Source: Delphinus delphis (lineage: Eukaryota; Chordata; Mammalia; Artiodactyla; Delphinidae). From it: DNA of 64,000 bases. The notes under the pieces were generated by a model. It saw only the letters and a list, made by a program, of their open reading frames with translations, searched no databases and was not told the origin of the DNA. Position numbers and translations under genes: made by a program. Where the stretch lies: NCBI RefSeq assembly GCF_949987515.2, contig NC_082697.1, positions 23,381,730 through 23,445,729 of the forward strand, read 5' to 3'. Shown piece by piece: positions 52,780-64,000 of the stretch (the stretch's first letter is position 1; each line of letters begins with the position of its first letter).

Positions 52780-53260
52780 GTCTGGCGGAGACTAGGGAGA
52801 GCGGGAGGCGCGCGCGCGTCCCGACCGTCCGGCCGCGCCCCAGGCCCTGCCTCCTCGCGCACAGCAGTGAAAGCGCGCGCTCGTGTGCGCAGCGACCTCT
52901 GTGCGCCTGCGCCGCCGTTGCCGGGCATCCGCCGGCGAAAAGACGACCTAGGGGAGGGGTGGTGGCAGCGGGGACTCCGGAAGCCCACCTTTCACCCGGA
53001 AATGGTTGTCGAGAAACATGGCGTTGCTGGTGCGAGTCCTTGTGAGTGAAGGAGTAATTTTGTGGTGTCGCCCACCGGGCCTCCGGGTTGGAGTCGGAGA
53101 GGGAGGGGCGGGAGCAACTGGACGGAAGTGCAGGAGCGGAGCCTGTGCGGTAGCGAGGGTGCGCGGCCGCGTCTCTTCGGGGAAACTGAGGCAGTTTCCC
53201 ACCTCCCCCGACCCTCGGTTTGGCCGTGGCTTCCCCCTCTTTGGAGAAGGCGTGAGACTG
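52780..53260 (+). promoter_or_regulatory. UQCC1: CpG-island promoter of UQCC1
   Basis: Dense CpG from about 52,800 (GCGCGCGCG) to 53,240, no TATA. Motifs seen: NRF1-like TGCGCCTGCGCC (52,902-52,913, one mismatch to the palindrome), ETS-type CCGGAAGC (52,977-52,984) and CCGGAAAT (52,996-53,003), and YY1-like AACATGGCG spanning the start codon (53,016-53,024). NRF1, ETS/GABP and YY1 sites together are typical of nuclear genes for mitochondrial proteins. Confidence 0.75.
53018..53041 (+). CDS. UQCC1: UQCC1 first coding exon (partial gene)
   Basis: ATG GCG TTG CTG GTG CGA GTC CTT encodes MALLVRVL and is followed at once by donor GTGAGT (phase 0). This is the first coding exon of UQCC1 (CBP3 homologue) as I recall it in human (MALLVRVLRNQ). 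The protein is a mitochondrial assembly factor that works with UQCC2 on newly made cytochrome b in complex III. The peptide is too short to prove identity alone. The CpG island, the strand, and the place downstream of GDF5 agree with the known gene order. Exon 2 was not found in the remaining 11 kb. Confidence 0.85.
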
Positions 53261-54186
53261 ACGTCAGATATAAATTTGACGAAGCTTGCTTTTCCTTGGT
53301 CACCACCTGTGACTCCTTCCCCTCAGGGAGAGAGGCAGCGCGTGGGGCACTGATTGTAGTTTCGGGAGACCCGGGTTCTAGTTCCTGTTCTGTCACTAAC
53401 GCTCAGGGTGACCTTGGGCAAGTCACTTTTGGGCTTCAGAGTTCCCATGGGCAAAGCGAGGACGTAAATCTGCAAGTCTTTGGGATTCTGAGGTTCTTTG
53501 GGTTTGTTTCAGAGATCAGTAGATCAATTATTAACTCTATAGTTAAGTGGAATACTCTTATATGCTATTAGAGTGAAAGCTGCACGAGAACTGGGGTCAT
53601 ATCTGTCGTTTTCACTCTGCCTAGCACAGTGTCTGGCACATCATAGGTGTTCAGTAAAGATTTGTTGAAGGAATGAAATAAGTGATGAAGAACTACTCGA
53701 CTAATTAACACCCATATGGGAAGCTGCTGCACCTCTTGTGATTCAGTCCTGAACTTCTAGCCGACTCTGACTTATAGAAATTAAAGAGAACAAGAGTTAG
53801 GAGGATACAGAGCTTGGGTCCTAATCATGGAGGGATAGTAGAATTTATAATTTTGTCAAGTCTTTAAAAATTGGGTCAAGGAGACTGTTTTTCATAGCAG
53901 ACACTGTGTATTCCTGCCTCTAGCTTTCTTTTGAGTTCTGATATTAGAAATATTTGTGTCTAATCTTTTTATATGTGGCATACACGGCCTGTGATTTTCC
54001 TTCTTGTATTCCTTGTCAGCCTAGCAAAGTGCAGTGCCCTCTGTTGTTGCGTAGTAAAAGTTTTTTTGAAGAGTAGCTCCTGTAACCTACAGAAAGTAAC
54101 TTGGTGAAGTAATTGTTGATGCCAGGGCAGGAACTGATTCAGATCTGACGACTGCTGAGGAAATGGCAACTAGGATGTCCTAAGTG

Positions 54187-54305
54187 GTTTTTTTTTGGCC
54201 ATGGTGCTCGGCTTGTGAGATCTTAGTTCCCTGACCAGGAATCGAACCCAGGCCCCTGGCAGTGGAAGCGCAGAATCCTAACCACTGGACCACCAGGGAA
54301 TTCCC
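54187..54305 (-). repeat. Short CHR-type SINE
   Basis: TTTTTTTTGGCCATGGTGCT to ...GACCACCAGGGAATTCCC; flanks CCTAAGTGG and ACTAAGTGT. Confidence 0.89.
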
Positions 54306-54336
54306 TACTAAGTGTTTTGTTTTTTAAAAAAATATT

Positions 54337-54545
54337 TATTATTATTATTATTTTTTTGGCTGTGTTGGGGTCTTAGTTGCGGTGCGCAGGCTTCTCTCTA
54401 GTTGTGGCTCGCATACTCAGTAGCTGCGGCGCATGGGCTTAGTTGCCCTGCTGCGTGTGGGATCTTAGTTCCTTGACCAGGAATTGAACCTGTGTCCCCT
54501 GCATTGGAAGGTGAATTCTTAACCACTGGACCACCAGGGAAGTCC
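54337..54545 (-). repeat. CHR-type SINE, intermediate length
   Basis: TTTTTTTGGCTGTGTTGGGG to ...GACCACCAGGGAAGTCCC. Confidence 0.88.
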
Positions 54546-54560
54546 CCCTCCTAGATGTAT

Positions 54561-54890
54561 TTTTTTTTAATTAATTAATTAATTTTTGGCTGCGTTGGGT
54601 CTTTGTTGCTGCGTGTGGGCTTTCTCTAGTTGTGAGCAGGGGCTACTCTTCGTTGTGATACACAGGCTTGTCACTACAGTGGCTTCTCTTGTTGCTGAGC
54701 ACAGGCTCTAGGCGCTCGTGCTTCAGTAGTTGTGGCATGTGGGCTCAGTAGTTGTGGCTCATGGGCTCTAGAGCACAGGCTCTGTAGTTGTGGTGCACAG
54801 GCTTAGTTGCTCTGCGGCCTGTGGGATCTTCCCAGACCAGGGATCGAACCCATGGCAGATTCTTAACCACTGTGCTACCAGGGAAGTCCC
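54561..54890 (-). repeat. CHR-2-type SINE
   Basis: TTTTTGGCTGCGTTGGGTCT to ...GCTACCAGGGAAGTCCC; flanks TCCTAGATGT and TCCTAGGTGT. Confidence 0.9.
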
Positions 54891-55354
54891 ATCCTAGGTG
54901 TTGTTAAGATAGATACTTTGGGGGGGAAAGATGAGAATTTTATTGGGCTGTAGATCTGAAATGAATACCTTGACTTGTCTTGGAAGTTAGTGACTTCCTC
55001 AGCTGAGCATGCTGCTGAGCATGTGGATGGTTACAGGATCTTTTCTTCTTGGTTGGTAGCATCCAGTGAAACCACCTTTCTAACTGCCTTCTATTAGTTG
55101 AATCTTTTTCTACCCCCCATTTATCCCTTTCTATTCATCTTTTTAGGTGGAAAGCAAGATTACGTAAGGAAAGTCACTTTCACTTTATACGGTATACTGT
55201 AATTCTTTGAAGTCTTCTTATCATATGTTGTAATGTGTGACAAAGCAACAGAAACTCCCTTAGGACTAGAGAGTTACAGTAAACATGAAAGTAGCAGATA
55301 TTTATTGATCACCTATGCTGAAGAGGCATTAGGGTTAGGCACTGTGAGGAATTC

Positions 55355-55560
55355 ACAAATACAGGAAAATGCACCTGTCTAGGTGTCGGAAGAGCCTTGT
55401 TTGAAAGCTTGGCCCCATTACTTACTATGGGTATAGCCTTGAGCAAATCACCTAACTTCTCTGAGCCTCAGATTTTCTTAAGGGTAAGTTTGATAGGGTT
55501 GATCAGAGAATCAGTTGATACAAATGACATTTTAAATGCTTGTTTTCCCTTCCTTTTAAT
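55355..55560 (+). repeat. MIR
   Basis: GAGCAAATCACCTAACTTCT and CTGAGCCTCAGATTTTCTTA in the expected spacing. Confidence 0.6.
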
Positions 55561-56079
55561 TCAGCGACTATTTTGAGTGTTCACTGCATTCTAGCAACTC
55601 TCCAAGGGACTGAGGATGAAAAACATAGAACTTATTCTCATGTTTATAATCTAATAGCAGAGACAGAAAACTACTGATAACAGTTCTTGAAATGCTGTGA
55701 TAGAAGTCTTAACTAGGTGCTGTGGTAGCAGAGTAGAAAGGCACCTAACCCAGCCTGAGGACAAGCATTTAGATACTTAAACTAAATGAGGGAGCATTAG
55801 ATGGGGAATAGGGGAAAGGAAATAGAGGAGAAGCATTAGCTTATGCTACTATGCTAGACAACAAAGGCGCTCTAAGTAAATCTCTCTGGCTGGACTCGGG
55901 GGCACTTGTGGGGAAATGGCAGTAGAGGAGACATTGCCTTGCATGTCATAGTTAGGGGTTGGAGATTTATCTTGAGGCAGAGGGCAGCCACTGAAGTATT
56001 TTAAACGAAGGGAAGATTTATTTTTAAAGGTTTTTTTGATGCATTTACTCTTGTTTTTTTTCTTATTTAAATTTTTTAA

Positions 56080-56290
56080 ATTGAGGAATAATTGACGTAC
56101 AGTAAATCACACTTATTTAATTGTATAATTTGATAAGTTTTGACACAGGTATACACCCAAAAAGTCATAATCATAATAAAAATAACGAACATATCCGTCA
56201 CTCCCCAAAATTTCTTTGCGCCCTTTTGCAATCCTTATATTGCTCTCCCTGCTTCCAGCCACCATTGATCAGGGGAACACTTTGTTCCTT
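56080..56290 (-). mobile_element. L1 3' end relic
   Basis: TTGATAAGTTTTGACACAGG and CATATCCGTCACTCCCCAAA are in the reverse strand of an old L1M-type 3' region. Confidence 0.5.
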
Positions 56291-56854
56291 CTCTCATTTT
56301 TAAATTGAAATTAAAAATTTTTAATTTGAAAGTATAAAAAAGTAAAAAAAAAGAGTCCAATCCACATAGTAAACAAAAAACATAGATTTTTGTTTTAATA
56401 GATCCCTGTAACAAGGGTGGATGTAACAGATGGGTCAGTCAGAGAGGGCTGAGATTAGAGTCCCCAAGGCCAGTCAGAAACTAAAGTAATCCTGGAAGAA
56501 GTGATGAAGCCTGTACTAAGTGGGAGATGGACAGTGTGGTTAAAGAAGAAGGGATGGTTGCAAGAGGTACTGAGGAAATTGTCTACAGAGCTTGATGAGA
56601 GATTAGATGTTAAGGATGAGGAAGAGGCAAGAGTCTAACAGCTTGTCCCAGGTCAGCCTAGGATGACTGAGTTAATAGCAGTGTTCTTCACTGAGAAAAT
56701 CTAGCTGGAGTTTTTGGGGGTTTTCTGTTTGTTGGTGTTTTTTTGTTGTTGTTGGTTTTTGTTTTTGCAGCTGGATATTTGGTGTTCAGGAGAGGGAGCT
56801 GAAATGTAAGTTGTAGTTGAAACAAAAATGTTGAGATTTCTCGAGCAATAATAT

Positions 56855-57005
56855 TGATAGGGAACATTTATAGGGCGTTTACCATGTGGTAAGCACTCTT
56901 AAATACTTTATATGTGTGAACTTGCTAAATCCTTATGACAGCCCTTTGAAAAGGTAGGCACTATTATTCCCCCATTTTGCAGACAAGAAAATTGAACCAC
57001 CGAGA
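56855..57005 (-). repeat. MIR
   Basis: TTACCATGTGGTAAGCACTC, CCCCCATTTTGCAGACAAGA. Confidence 0.6.
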
Positions 57006-57259
57006 AGTAGTATTCCTGAAATATTCTCATTAATCTCCCCTTACTTTTTCCTCTTTCTGTCTTTTTGACCAGTTTTTACCCTTCTCCAAGGATGGGTTTG
57101 GGAAGGAGGAGTAAACTGAAACACTGCTATTGCTGAGTAGATCTAGCAGAGGAACTGGACATTTGAGCAGTGCGCTGGGGCTTTTTTATGGTTTTATGAG
57201 CTGTTTTAACATTGGTAATAATTTTTACTTTTCTTTGATAGTAGTATAAGTTGCAGAAA

Positions 57260-58030
57260 GCCACACTGGATTAAAAAAAATTGTAGTAGAATACGCATAG
57301 CATAATTTACCATTTCAACCAATTTTAAGTGTACAGTTCAGTGGTATTAAGTACATTCACATTGTTGTGCTGCCATCACCACCATCATCCAAAGAACTCT
57401 TTTCATCTTCGAAAATTGAAACTCTGTACCTATTAAAAGATAAATCCCTATGCCCCACTCTACCCAGCCCTGGGCAACCACCATTCTTTCTGTCTTTATG
57501 ATTTTGACTACTCTAGGTACCTCATATAAGTGGAATCATACAGTGTTTGTTCTTTTGTGTCTGGCTTATTTCACTTAACATAATGTCCTGAAAGTTCATC
57601 CATGTTGTAGCATGACAGAATTTCCTTTTTTTAAGGCTGAATAATATTCTGTTGTATGCATATACTACATTTCATTTATCCGTTAATCTGTTGATGGGCA
57701 CTTTGGTTGCTTCCACCTTTTGGCTATTGCCAAATAGTGCTGCCATGAACATGGGTGTACAAATATTTGTTCTAGTCCCTGTTGTTACTTCTTTTGGGTA
57801 TGTGCTCAGAAGTAGAATTGTTGGATCATATTGTAATTCTATGTTTAATTTTTTGAGCAATCACCATTCTGTTTTCCATAGCAGCTGCACCATTTTACAT
57901 TTCTACCAGCTAAGCACAAGGGTTTCAATTTCTCCACATCTTCTCCAACACTTATTTTCTTTCTTTCTTTTTTTTTGTTTTTATAGTGGCCATCCGAATG
58001 GGTGTGAGAGGATAATCTCATTGTAGTTTT
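57260..58030 (-). mobile_element. L1 3' end relic
   Basis: Reverse complement of an L1M 3' end: TACAGTTCAGTGGTATTAAG, TTCATCCATGTTGTAGCATG, GCTGAATAATATTCTGTTGT. The remnant peptide at 57,860-57,672 (LQYDPTILLLSTYPKEVTTG) matches the ORF2 C terminus. Confidence 0.72.
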
Positions 58031-58077
58031 TTTTTTCAGATTTTTTTTGATTTGGACTATTTTTAAAGTCTTTTTAA

Positions 58078-58396
58078 AAATTTAATTAATTAATTTATTT
58101 TTGGCTGCATTGGGTCTGCTTTGCTGCGCACAGACTTTTCTCTAGTTGCAGTGAGCAGGGGCTACTCTTTGTTGCGGTGTGCGGGCTTCTCATTGTGGTG
58201 GTTTCTCTTGTTGCAGAGCATGGGCTCTAGGCATGTGGGCTTCAGTAGTTGTGGCATGTGGGCTCAGTAGTTGTGGCACATGGGCTTAGTTGCTCTGTGG
58301 CATGTGGGATGTGGGAGCTTCCCAGACCAGGGATCGAACCCATGTCCCCTGCATTGGCAGACGGATTCTCAACCACTGCGCCCCCAGGGAAGTCCC
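58078..58396 (-). repeat. CHR-2-type SINE inside L1-type sequence
   Basis: TTATTTTTGGCTGCATTGGG to ...GCGCCCCCAGGGAAGTCCC. Confidence 0.9.
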
Positions 58397-58399
58397 ATC

Positions 58400-60120
58400 T
58401 GCAAGTATTTTTTCACATATTTTTTCTGTTCCTTATTTCTCTCTTCTCCGTCTGAGACTTCCATTATACATATGTTGGTATGTTTGATGGTGTAGGTACG
58501 TTTGCTGGTAGGTCTCTGAGACTCCATTAAATTTTCTTCTTTTTTTTTTTTTTCTTTCTGTTCGTTGGGCTGGATAATCTCAATTGATCTATCTTCAAGG
58601 TCACTGATTCTTTCTTTTGCTCAAATCTGCTGTTAAACTTCTCTAGTGAAATGTTAATTTTATTTATTGTTCTTTTCTTTTTAAAAAATTTTTTTAAAAA
58701 ATATTTATTTATTTATTTGCTTGCACCAGGTCTTAGTTGTGGCAGATGGGCTCCTTAGTTGCAGCTCGCAGGCTCCTTAGTTGTGGCTTGCCTGCTCCTT
58801 AGTTGCGGCCTGCGGGCTCCTCATTTGTGGCATGTGTACTCTTACTTGCAGCATGCATGTGGGATCTAGTTCTCTGACCAAGGATCAAACCCAGGCGCCC
58901 TGCATTGGGAGTGCAGAGTCCTATCCACTGCACCACCAGAGAAGTCCCTTATTGTTCTTTTCAACTCCAGAATTTTTGTTTGGCTTTTTGTAAAATTTCT
59001 TTCTTTATTGATATTGTTTATTTGGTGAGATATCATTCTCATACTTTGCTTTTGTTCTTTAGTCATGGTTTCCTTTAGATCTTAAAATTTTTAAATAGCT
59101 GGTTCAAAGTCTTTGTCTGGTTTGTCTAATGTCTGGGCTTCCTCAGGGACAGTTTCTACTGATTTTTAAATTTTCCCTTGTATTGACCATGCTTTTCTTG
59201 TTGTTTTACATGTTTCACAAGTTTTTGTTGAAAACTAAACATTTTAAATAATATAATGTGGCACCTCTGGAAATCAGGACTTTGTTTTCCCAGAGTTTGT
59301 TGTTATTTTTCTGTTTAGTGACTTTTCTGAATTAATTCTGTAAAGTCTGTATTCTTTGTCATGTGGTCTCTGCCCAGTTAGCTTAGTGGTCAAGTAATGA
59401 TTGGATGGAGATTTCCTTAAATGCCTGGAACCAATGAGTCTCTTAGTATTTGTTGAGGGGCTCTGTGTGCATTTTGGAGCATGCCTTCATCCTTCTGCCA
59501 GTCATTTGACAGTTCTGCCTTAACCTTCACTTCCTGCTTGCGAAGCACCTCAAGGTCAACCAGAGATGAGAGCTTAGAGCAGTCTCAGGTCTTTCCTGTT
59601 CTGGGCATGTGCACAAACCTGTGCATCTGCTTGGCCTTCAAATTCCCGGGAATATGTCAGAGCTTTTCAAGGTCCCTATGCATATCTCATTCCTCTGATT
59701 TTCCTTTTAAACTTTTTGATTAGCCTATTGTTTTCCCCAAGTATTATCCACTGCCTCAGGCAGCCACAAAGTTAAACAATTGCCTCTATTTGTTTTCCAC
59801 TAATGCTCCTGGGGAAAATGGTTATCATACTGGAGGAGTTTCAAGACGGATGGAGTCTTCCAAGGAACTGCTAGACAGATCAAATAATTCCAGACCTTTG
59901 TGAATAAGGTTTGAGGAGCTTCAACCCCATTCAGGAGTCAACTTTTCTCCAGAGAAGACTAGTTCCTTTCAGTGAATACTACTATTTAGAAACCAAGTTT
60001 GGATGCTACATGTTGTCATTGCAACTGAGGTGTCATTGCTTCCAGGCCCTATCAGTACAGGAGTAGGAAGTATATGTATGTGTATACATATACATAAACA
60101 CACATATGTTGATTTCTTTA
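58400..60120 (-). mobile_element. HAL1/L1 5' part relic
   Basis: Reverse strand of a HAL1/L1 ORF1-like region: TCAACTCCAGAATTTTTGTT, GTCTGGGCTTCCTCAGGGAC, GTTGAAAACTAAACATTTTA. Together with 57,260-58,030 it may be one element. Broken by a SINE at 58,683-58,948. Confidence 0.45.
58683..58948 (-). repeat. CHR-type SINE inside HAL1/L1-type sequence
   Basis: TTTATTTGCTTGCACCAGGT to ...CACCACCAGAGAAGTCCC; target-site duplication TTATTGTTCTTTTC on both sides. Confidence 0.89.
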
Positions 60121-61189
60121 CCTCTGTATATTAAAAACTTACACCAGTTACTCTAAATCCATCCCAATAGCACAGGGTTTATTCTGTCCTTTTGCCTTTT
60201 CATATTTGTTAACTCCTTTCTCTGATAGAAACCTGATCCCTCATCCTTAATATATTTACTGATTTGCTCAAATCCTTCCTGTATTTGTGAATTCACATAC
60301 TTGCTAAAATTTATTTGTAACCCGAATCAATACTTGTGGTGCTTTTGCAGTCATTTGTGGACATGTGCAGGGGGTGAAAAATTTGAACTGCAACATGCAT
60401 ATTCCTGGCTGAGGTGATACTCTGACTTCTTGTTTTAGCTATTATGCTGTAAACAAGTATCCTTCTCATGTTCAATTTAGTGTCATGTTTTTTGCATTTT
60501 TGTGCTTTTGTTGGTAATTTCCCTGTTTAAAATCGCCCCCAGGTGTAGTGCTGAAGTGCTGTCTAGTGCTGCTAAGTGCAAAAAGGCTGTGATGTTTCTT
60601 GTGGAGAAGATTTGTGTGTTATAGATGAGTTTTGTTCAGGAGAGAGTTAGTGCTGTTGGCTCTGAGTTCAGTGTTAATGAATCAACAACATATTAAATAA
60701 GGTGTCTTTAAACAGAAACACACAAAACAAGTTCATGTATTGTTTGGTTGATGAAAATGTTGTGACCAGAGGCTTGCAGGAACCTAACCCTGTATTTTTC
60801 CCCTAGGAGCAATGGTTCAGTGTTTGCTAACTTAGTGTTTGTGGTCACTTTGTAAAACATAACTATGGGGAGTAGGAGAATTGACTACCTGTAAAGCCTT
60901 TTCCAGCTCATGGGTGAGCAAAGGAAAATACTATGTATCTTAAAAACCACATGAAGAAAGAGTCTGGTCAGTGGACTAATTAAAGTGTAGTCACAAAAAG
61001 AGCTGATCTGTGAGAATATTTTCAAATACGATGTAAAATCACCTGCAAGTCACAATATGCACAGGATATACAAACATAAAACGTATCTTTAAAATTTTGG
61101 TTGAAGTGTTGATGAGGCAAAAGGATGATAAAACCAGTTCCCACTGAGTAATGGTGTTTATACTATCCTAAGTTAAAGCAATGTGTTTT

Positions 61190-61399
61190 GTTTTTTGTTT
61201 TTTTTTTGCCGTCTGCGGGCCTCTCACTGTTGTGGCCTCTCCCATTGCAGAGCACAGGCTCCCGATGCGCAGGCTCAGCGGCCATGGCTCACGGGCCCAG
61301 CCGCTCCGCGGCATGTGGGATCTTCCCAGACCGGGGCATGAACCCATGTCCCCTGCATCGGCAGTCAGATTCTCAACCATTGCGCCACCAGGGAAGCCC
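61190..61399 (-). repeat. CHR-1 SINE
   Basis: T-rich start then GCCGTCTGCGGGCCTCTCAC to ...GCCACCAGGGAAGCCC; target-site duplication TAAAGCAATG. Confidence 0.93.
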
Positions 61400-61999
61400 T
61401 AAAGCAATGATTTTAACCACTGGAATTTTTTTCTGAACTTGGGAGAACTGAAGTTTGCTAATTGTTATAGACCTAATGTATTAGTATCTATAAGAGGATG
61501 ATAAGTACTTCCACAGATTTACTGATATATATTTATAAATGAAGTATTGGGAGAGGTGGAAAGGAAAAAGGACTTAGTAGAATCAGTAGAACCAGAACCT
61601 GGAGTCTAGGTTGAAGCAAATGAGCTCATGCTTTGGGTAGGAGAGAAGAAGAGAGTCCCAGAGGAACTCCAAGGGGATTAGCTTGTGTGGAGAGGAGCAG
61701 TAATTCTCAAACCAGAGAGTATGAGTCAGGTTTTGGAACTGCTGAGTGGAGAATGCAAGGCAGAGTATGTAAGTATATTGATGGGTCGGAGTCCAGTTGG
61801 TAAAGATCAGGTGTTTAAGTTTGACTACAGAGACACTTGGAGGCACTGCAAGCTTTTGAGAAAGGGAATTCCAGGTTCAAAGCAATATTTTAAGAAAATG
61901 GTTCTTGCTGCTGTGACAGTTTGCTGGGGAAAGAGGAGTTTACTTAACATAATTCAGTAACAGTTGTTAATAGCAATAGTGAAGCCTTTGTGTGTGTGT

Positions 62000-62165
62000 T
62001 TTACTGTTATTGAAGTGCTTTTACAGGTGGTCCTTGGGACGCTCCTGTGAGGTAGCTTTTATTATTCCCACTTTTAAGTAAGGGAAAATGGAGGTCCAGA
62101 GTTTTGAGTAACTAGTTCAGGGTCACACAGCTATTTAATGGTAGGCTTGCGATTCAGATACCCTT
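62000..62165 (-). repeat. MIR
   Basis: AGTAACTAGTTCAGGGTCAC and ACACAGCTATTTAATGGTAG. Confidence 0.6.
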
Positions 62166-63074
62166 TCTGCTACACCTCAGTTTCAATTAAGGATTTCGAC
62201 AAAGAATTGTTGTTGTAGGATTGGAGAAGGAAAGAAAACAGCAGCTGATTAGTACTTTCTTCTAATAAGATGTGATTTAAAGTATTGGCATGAAACCAAG
62301 TAGAGTCAAATGTTACAGAGAAAATTTTTATTGACATTGGAAAAAATATGATGAAATTCTTCAGAAAATCTTCCAAAAGTTTGCATTGTTCCTACTTGTA
62401 ATTTCCTCTTACCTTACCCCCACCCCCCACCCCCACTCCGCTTTGGGCCTGAATCTGCTGAAGTTTCATCTTAGCACGTATTTACATTTTTAGGAAAGGA
62501 ACATCTGACATGGAATGATCTGGTAAATGTGTCAGCTGTTAGTAAACAAGAAGCCAGTAATTGTATCTCATTTGAAAACAATCCCAACAGGTCAAACCTC
62601 AGCTGAAATAAAATCCTATTTTTAAGCTTTACTTTTAATTTGAAACATAAGTTGCTGTGAGTAGCCTATTAGAAACAGTTACACAACTTTAGAAAGCATC
62701 TCTAGGTTTAAAATTCTAATACCTTTCTCCCCCTTACCCCTGGCCCTTCCTGCCTAGTCATGAGGAAATGGAGATTCAGATTCAACTTAATATTTATTGA
62801 GTTGGACATACTGCAAAGGACATTTTTTTCCTTAAAATCCTGAGAGGTAGGGATTTTTATTTATTTTATGGAAGAGGCAACAAAGGCTCATAGCTCACTG
62901 ACAGGGGAGCCAAGAGTCAAATCAGTGCTTTCTGATTCCAAGTACAGGACTCTTCCCATAGTATTATGCTGTATTTTAATTGGTTCAAGACTAGGTCATA
63001 GAGTGGTAGAGCTAGAAGGGACTTTGGGGATATTTCCTCTACCCTTTCATCCCATAAATGAGCATGGATCCAGG

Positions 63075-63300
63075 AGCTGGGCTTTCTGGATTCAAATCTT
63101 AACCCCGCTATTTATTAACCATGTGACCTTGGGAAGTTACTTATCCATACTTCCATTTCTTTATCCATATACGTGGAATAATAGCAATATACCTAAGTCA
63201 TTGGGTGGTGATTATGAGGTTTAAATGAGTTCATATATGTAAAGTACCTGAAAAATACCTGGCACATAGTAAGTGTTTATAAGTATTACTAATATTTGTT
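63075..63300 (+). repeat. MIR
   Basis: TGGATTCAAATCTTAACCCC, CCATGTGACCTTGGGAAGTT, TACCTGGCACATAGTAAGTG. Confidence 0.7.
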
Positions 63301-63794
63301 AAGAGGAAACTGAGTATCATAAAGGTGTAATTACTTCTAAAGATTATATTAAAGTAGCTGAGTTTAAACTAGGATCCGGATCTTTGACTCCTACTATTGT
63401 AGTTGATGGTTGGCAAAGTGTTTTCAGATAGTTTGGTATATCCAGTCCTCATTATGGCTCTATAAAGTCTACAGGCCAAGTGAAAGAAACCCTTCGATCT
63501 CCCAAAGTTGGTTTCTAGGATAGAGATTTCCAGTGCTGTGTACGTGGATGCCATTTATACAGTGGGTTGTATTTCAGCTTCATAAAGTAAAGCAGGCTTC
63601 TCATTTAGCAAGGTAGAGCTTCTCCTTTCTCCAGCCTAACCTTTCACTTTAGTCCAGAGACCTTTTTGAGGTCAATTAATGCCAGAGGGAAAAATTGGAC
63701 CTCAGTCATAGCTCTAACAGCCACTTAATCTCCCTTTGTCTTGGAAATCAAATTGCCCAAGTGTGTTTTCCCACCCTAAAAATTTCAGCCCATG

Positions 63795-64000
63795 GGGCTT
63801 CCCTGGTGGCACAGTGGTTGAGAGTCTGCCTGCCGATTCAGGGGACACGGGTTCGTGCCCCGCTCCGGGAAGATCCCACATGCCGCGGAGTGGCTGGGCC
63901 CGTGAGCCATGGCCGCTGAGCCTGCGCGTCCGCAGCCTGTGCTCCGCAACGGGAGAGGCCACAACAGTGAGAGGCCCGCATACCGCAAAAAAATAAAAAA
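63795..64000 (+). repeat. CHR-1 SINE reaching the right edge
   Basis: GGGCTTCCCTGGTGGCACAG to ...CATACCGCAAAAAAATAAAA; poly-A is cut by the window end. Confidence 0.93.

Larger units (their letters stand above)
53042..64000 (+). other. UQCC1: UQCC1 intron 1 (5' part)
   Basis: About 11 kb without a recognisable exon. It holds MIRs, a cluster of SINEs at 54,187-54,890, minus-strand L1/HAL1 relics at 56,080-60,120, and CHR-1 SINEs at 61,190 and 63,795. The stretch 60,450-61,170 and most of 61,410-63,060 show nothing I can name beyond MIR-like fragments. Confidence 0.75.

Noticed and set aside
57672..57860. 62-codon ORF with coiled, charged residues
   Set aside because: It is a short remnant of L1 ORF2 C terminus in a decayed element.

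Overview
This is mammalian nuclear DNA, almost certainly from a cetacean. It has three spliced vertebrate genes with GT-AG introns, CpG-island promoters, L1/HAL1 and MIR relics, two MaLR LTRs, and more than thirty tRNA-derived SINEs. The SINEs are of the CHR type (Cetacea-Hippo-Ruminant). The youngest (about 200 bp, starting GGCTTCCCTGGTGGCGCAG and ending in poly-A) are the sort that fill whale and dolphin genomes, and I saw no BovB or Bov-tA block. The cetacean call is an inference from repeats and gene sequence. No search was run.

Layout. (1) About 1-26,850, minus strand: the 5' third of CEP250 (C-Nap1), the centrosome linker protein. I could rebuild 17 coding exons (3,517-19,164) that join in one open frame of exactly 864 codons. 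A non-coding first exon lies in a CpG island near 26,620-26,830. The rest of the gene runs off the left edge. (2) About 26,850-38,000: intergenic DNA between two divergent genes, with SINEs, MIRs and two repeat-free blocks that may be regulatory. (3) About 38,010-42,560, plus strand: the complete two-exon GDF5 gene (a BMP-family ligand for joints and limb skeleton), 499 codons. A 65-codon upstream ORF shares an ATGA overlap with its start codon. (4) 42,560-52,780: intergenic, SINE and L1 rich. (5) 52,780-64,000, plus strand: CpG-island promoter, 8-codon first coding exon and part of intron 1 of UQCC1, a mitochondrial complex III assembly factor.

The order CEP250 - GDF5 - UQCC1 and their relative orientations match the human chromosome 20q11.22 neighbourhood as I know it. 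The genes do not form a functional operon-like unit; they are neighbours with separate roles (centrosome cohesion, skeletal patterning, respiratory chain assembly). GDF5 control elements in mammals are known to be scattered across this interval, including the UQCC1 introns.

I found no novel multi-gene system. The observations most worth following are the GDF5 upstream ORF, a proline in the N-terminal arm of mature GDF5 where I recall leucine in human and mouse, a tandem splice donor in CEP250, YY1/ETS/NRF1-like promoter motifs at CEP250 and UQCC1, and repeat-free candidate regulatory blocks near GDF5.
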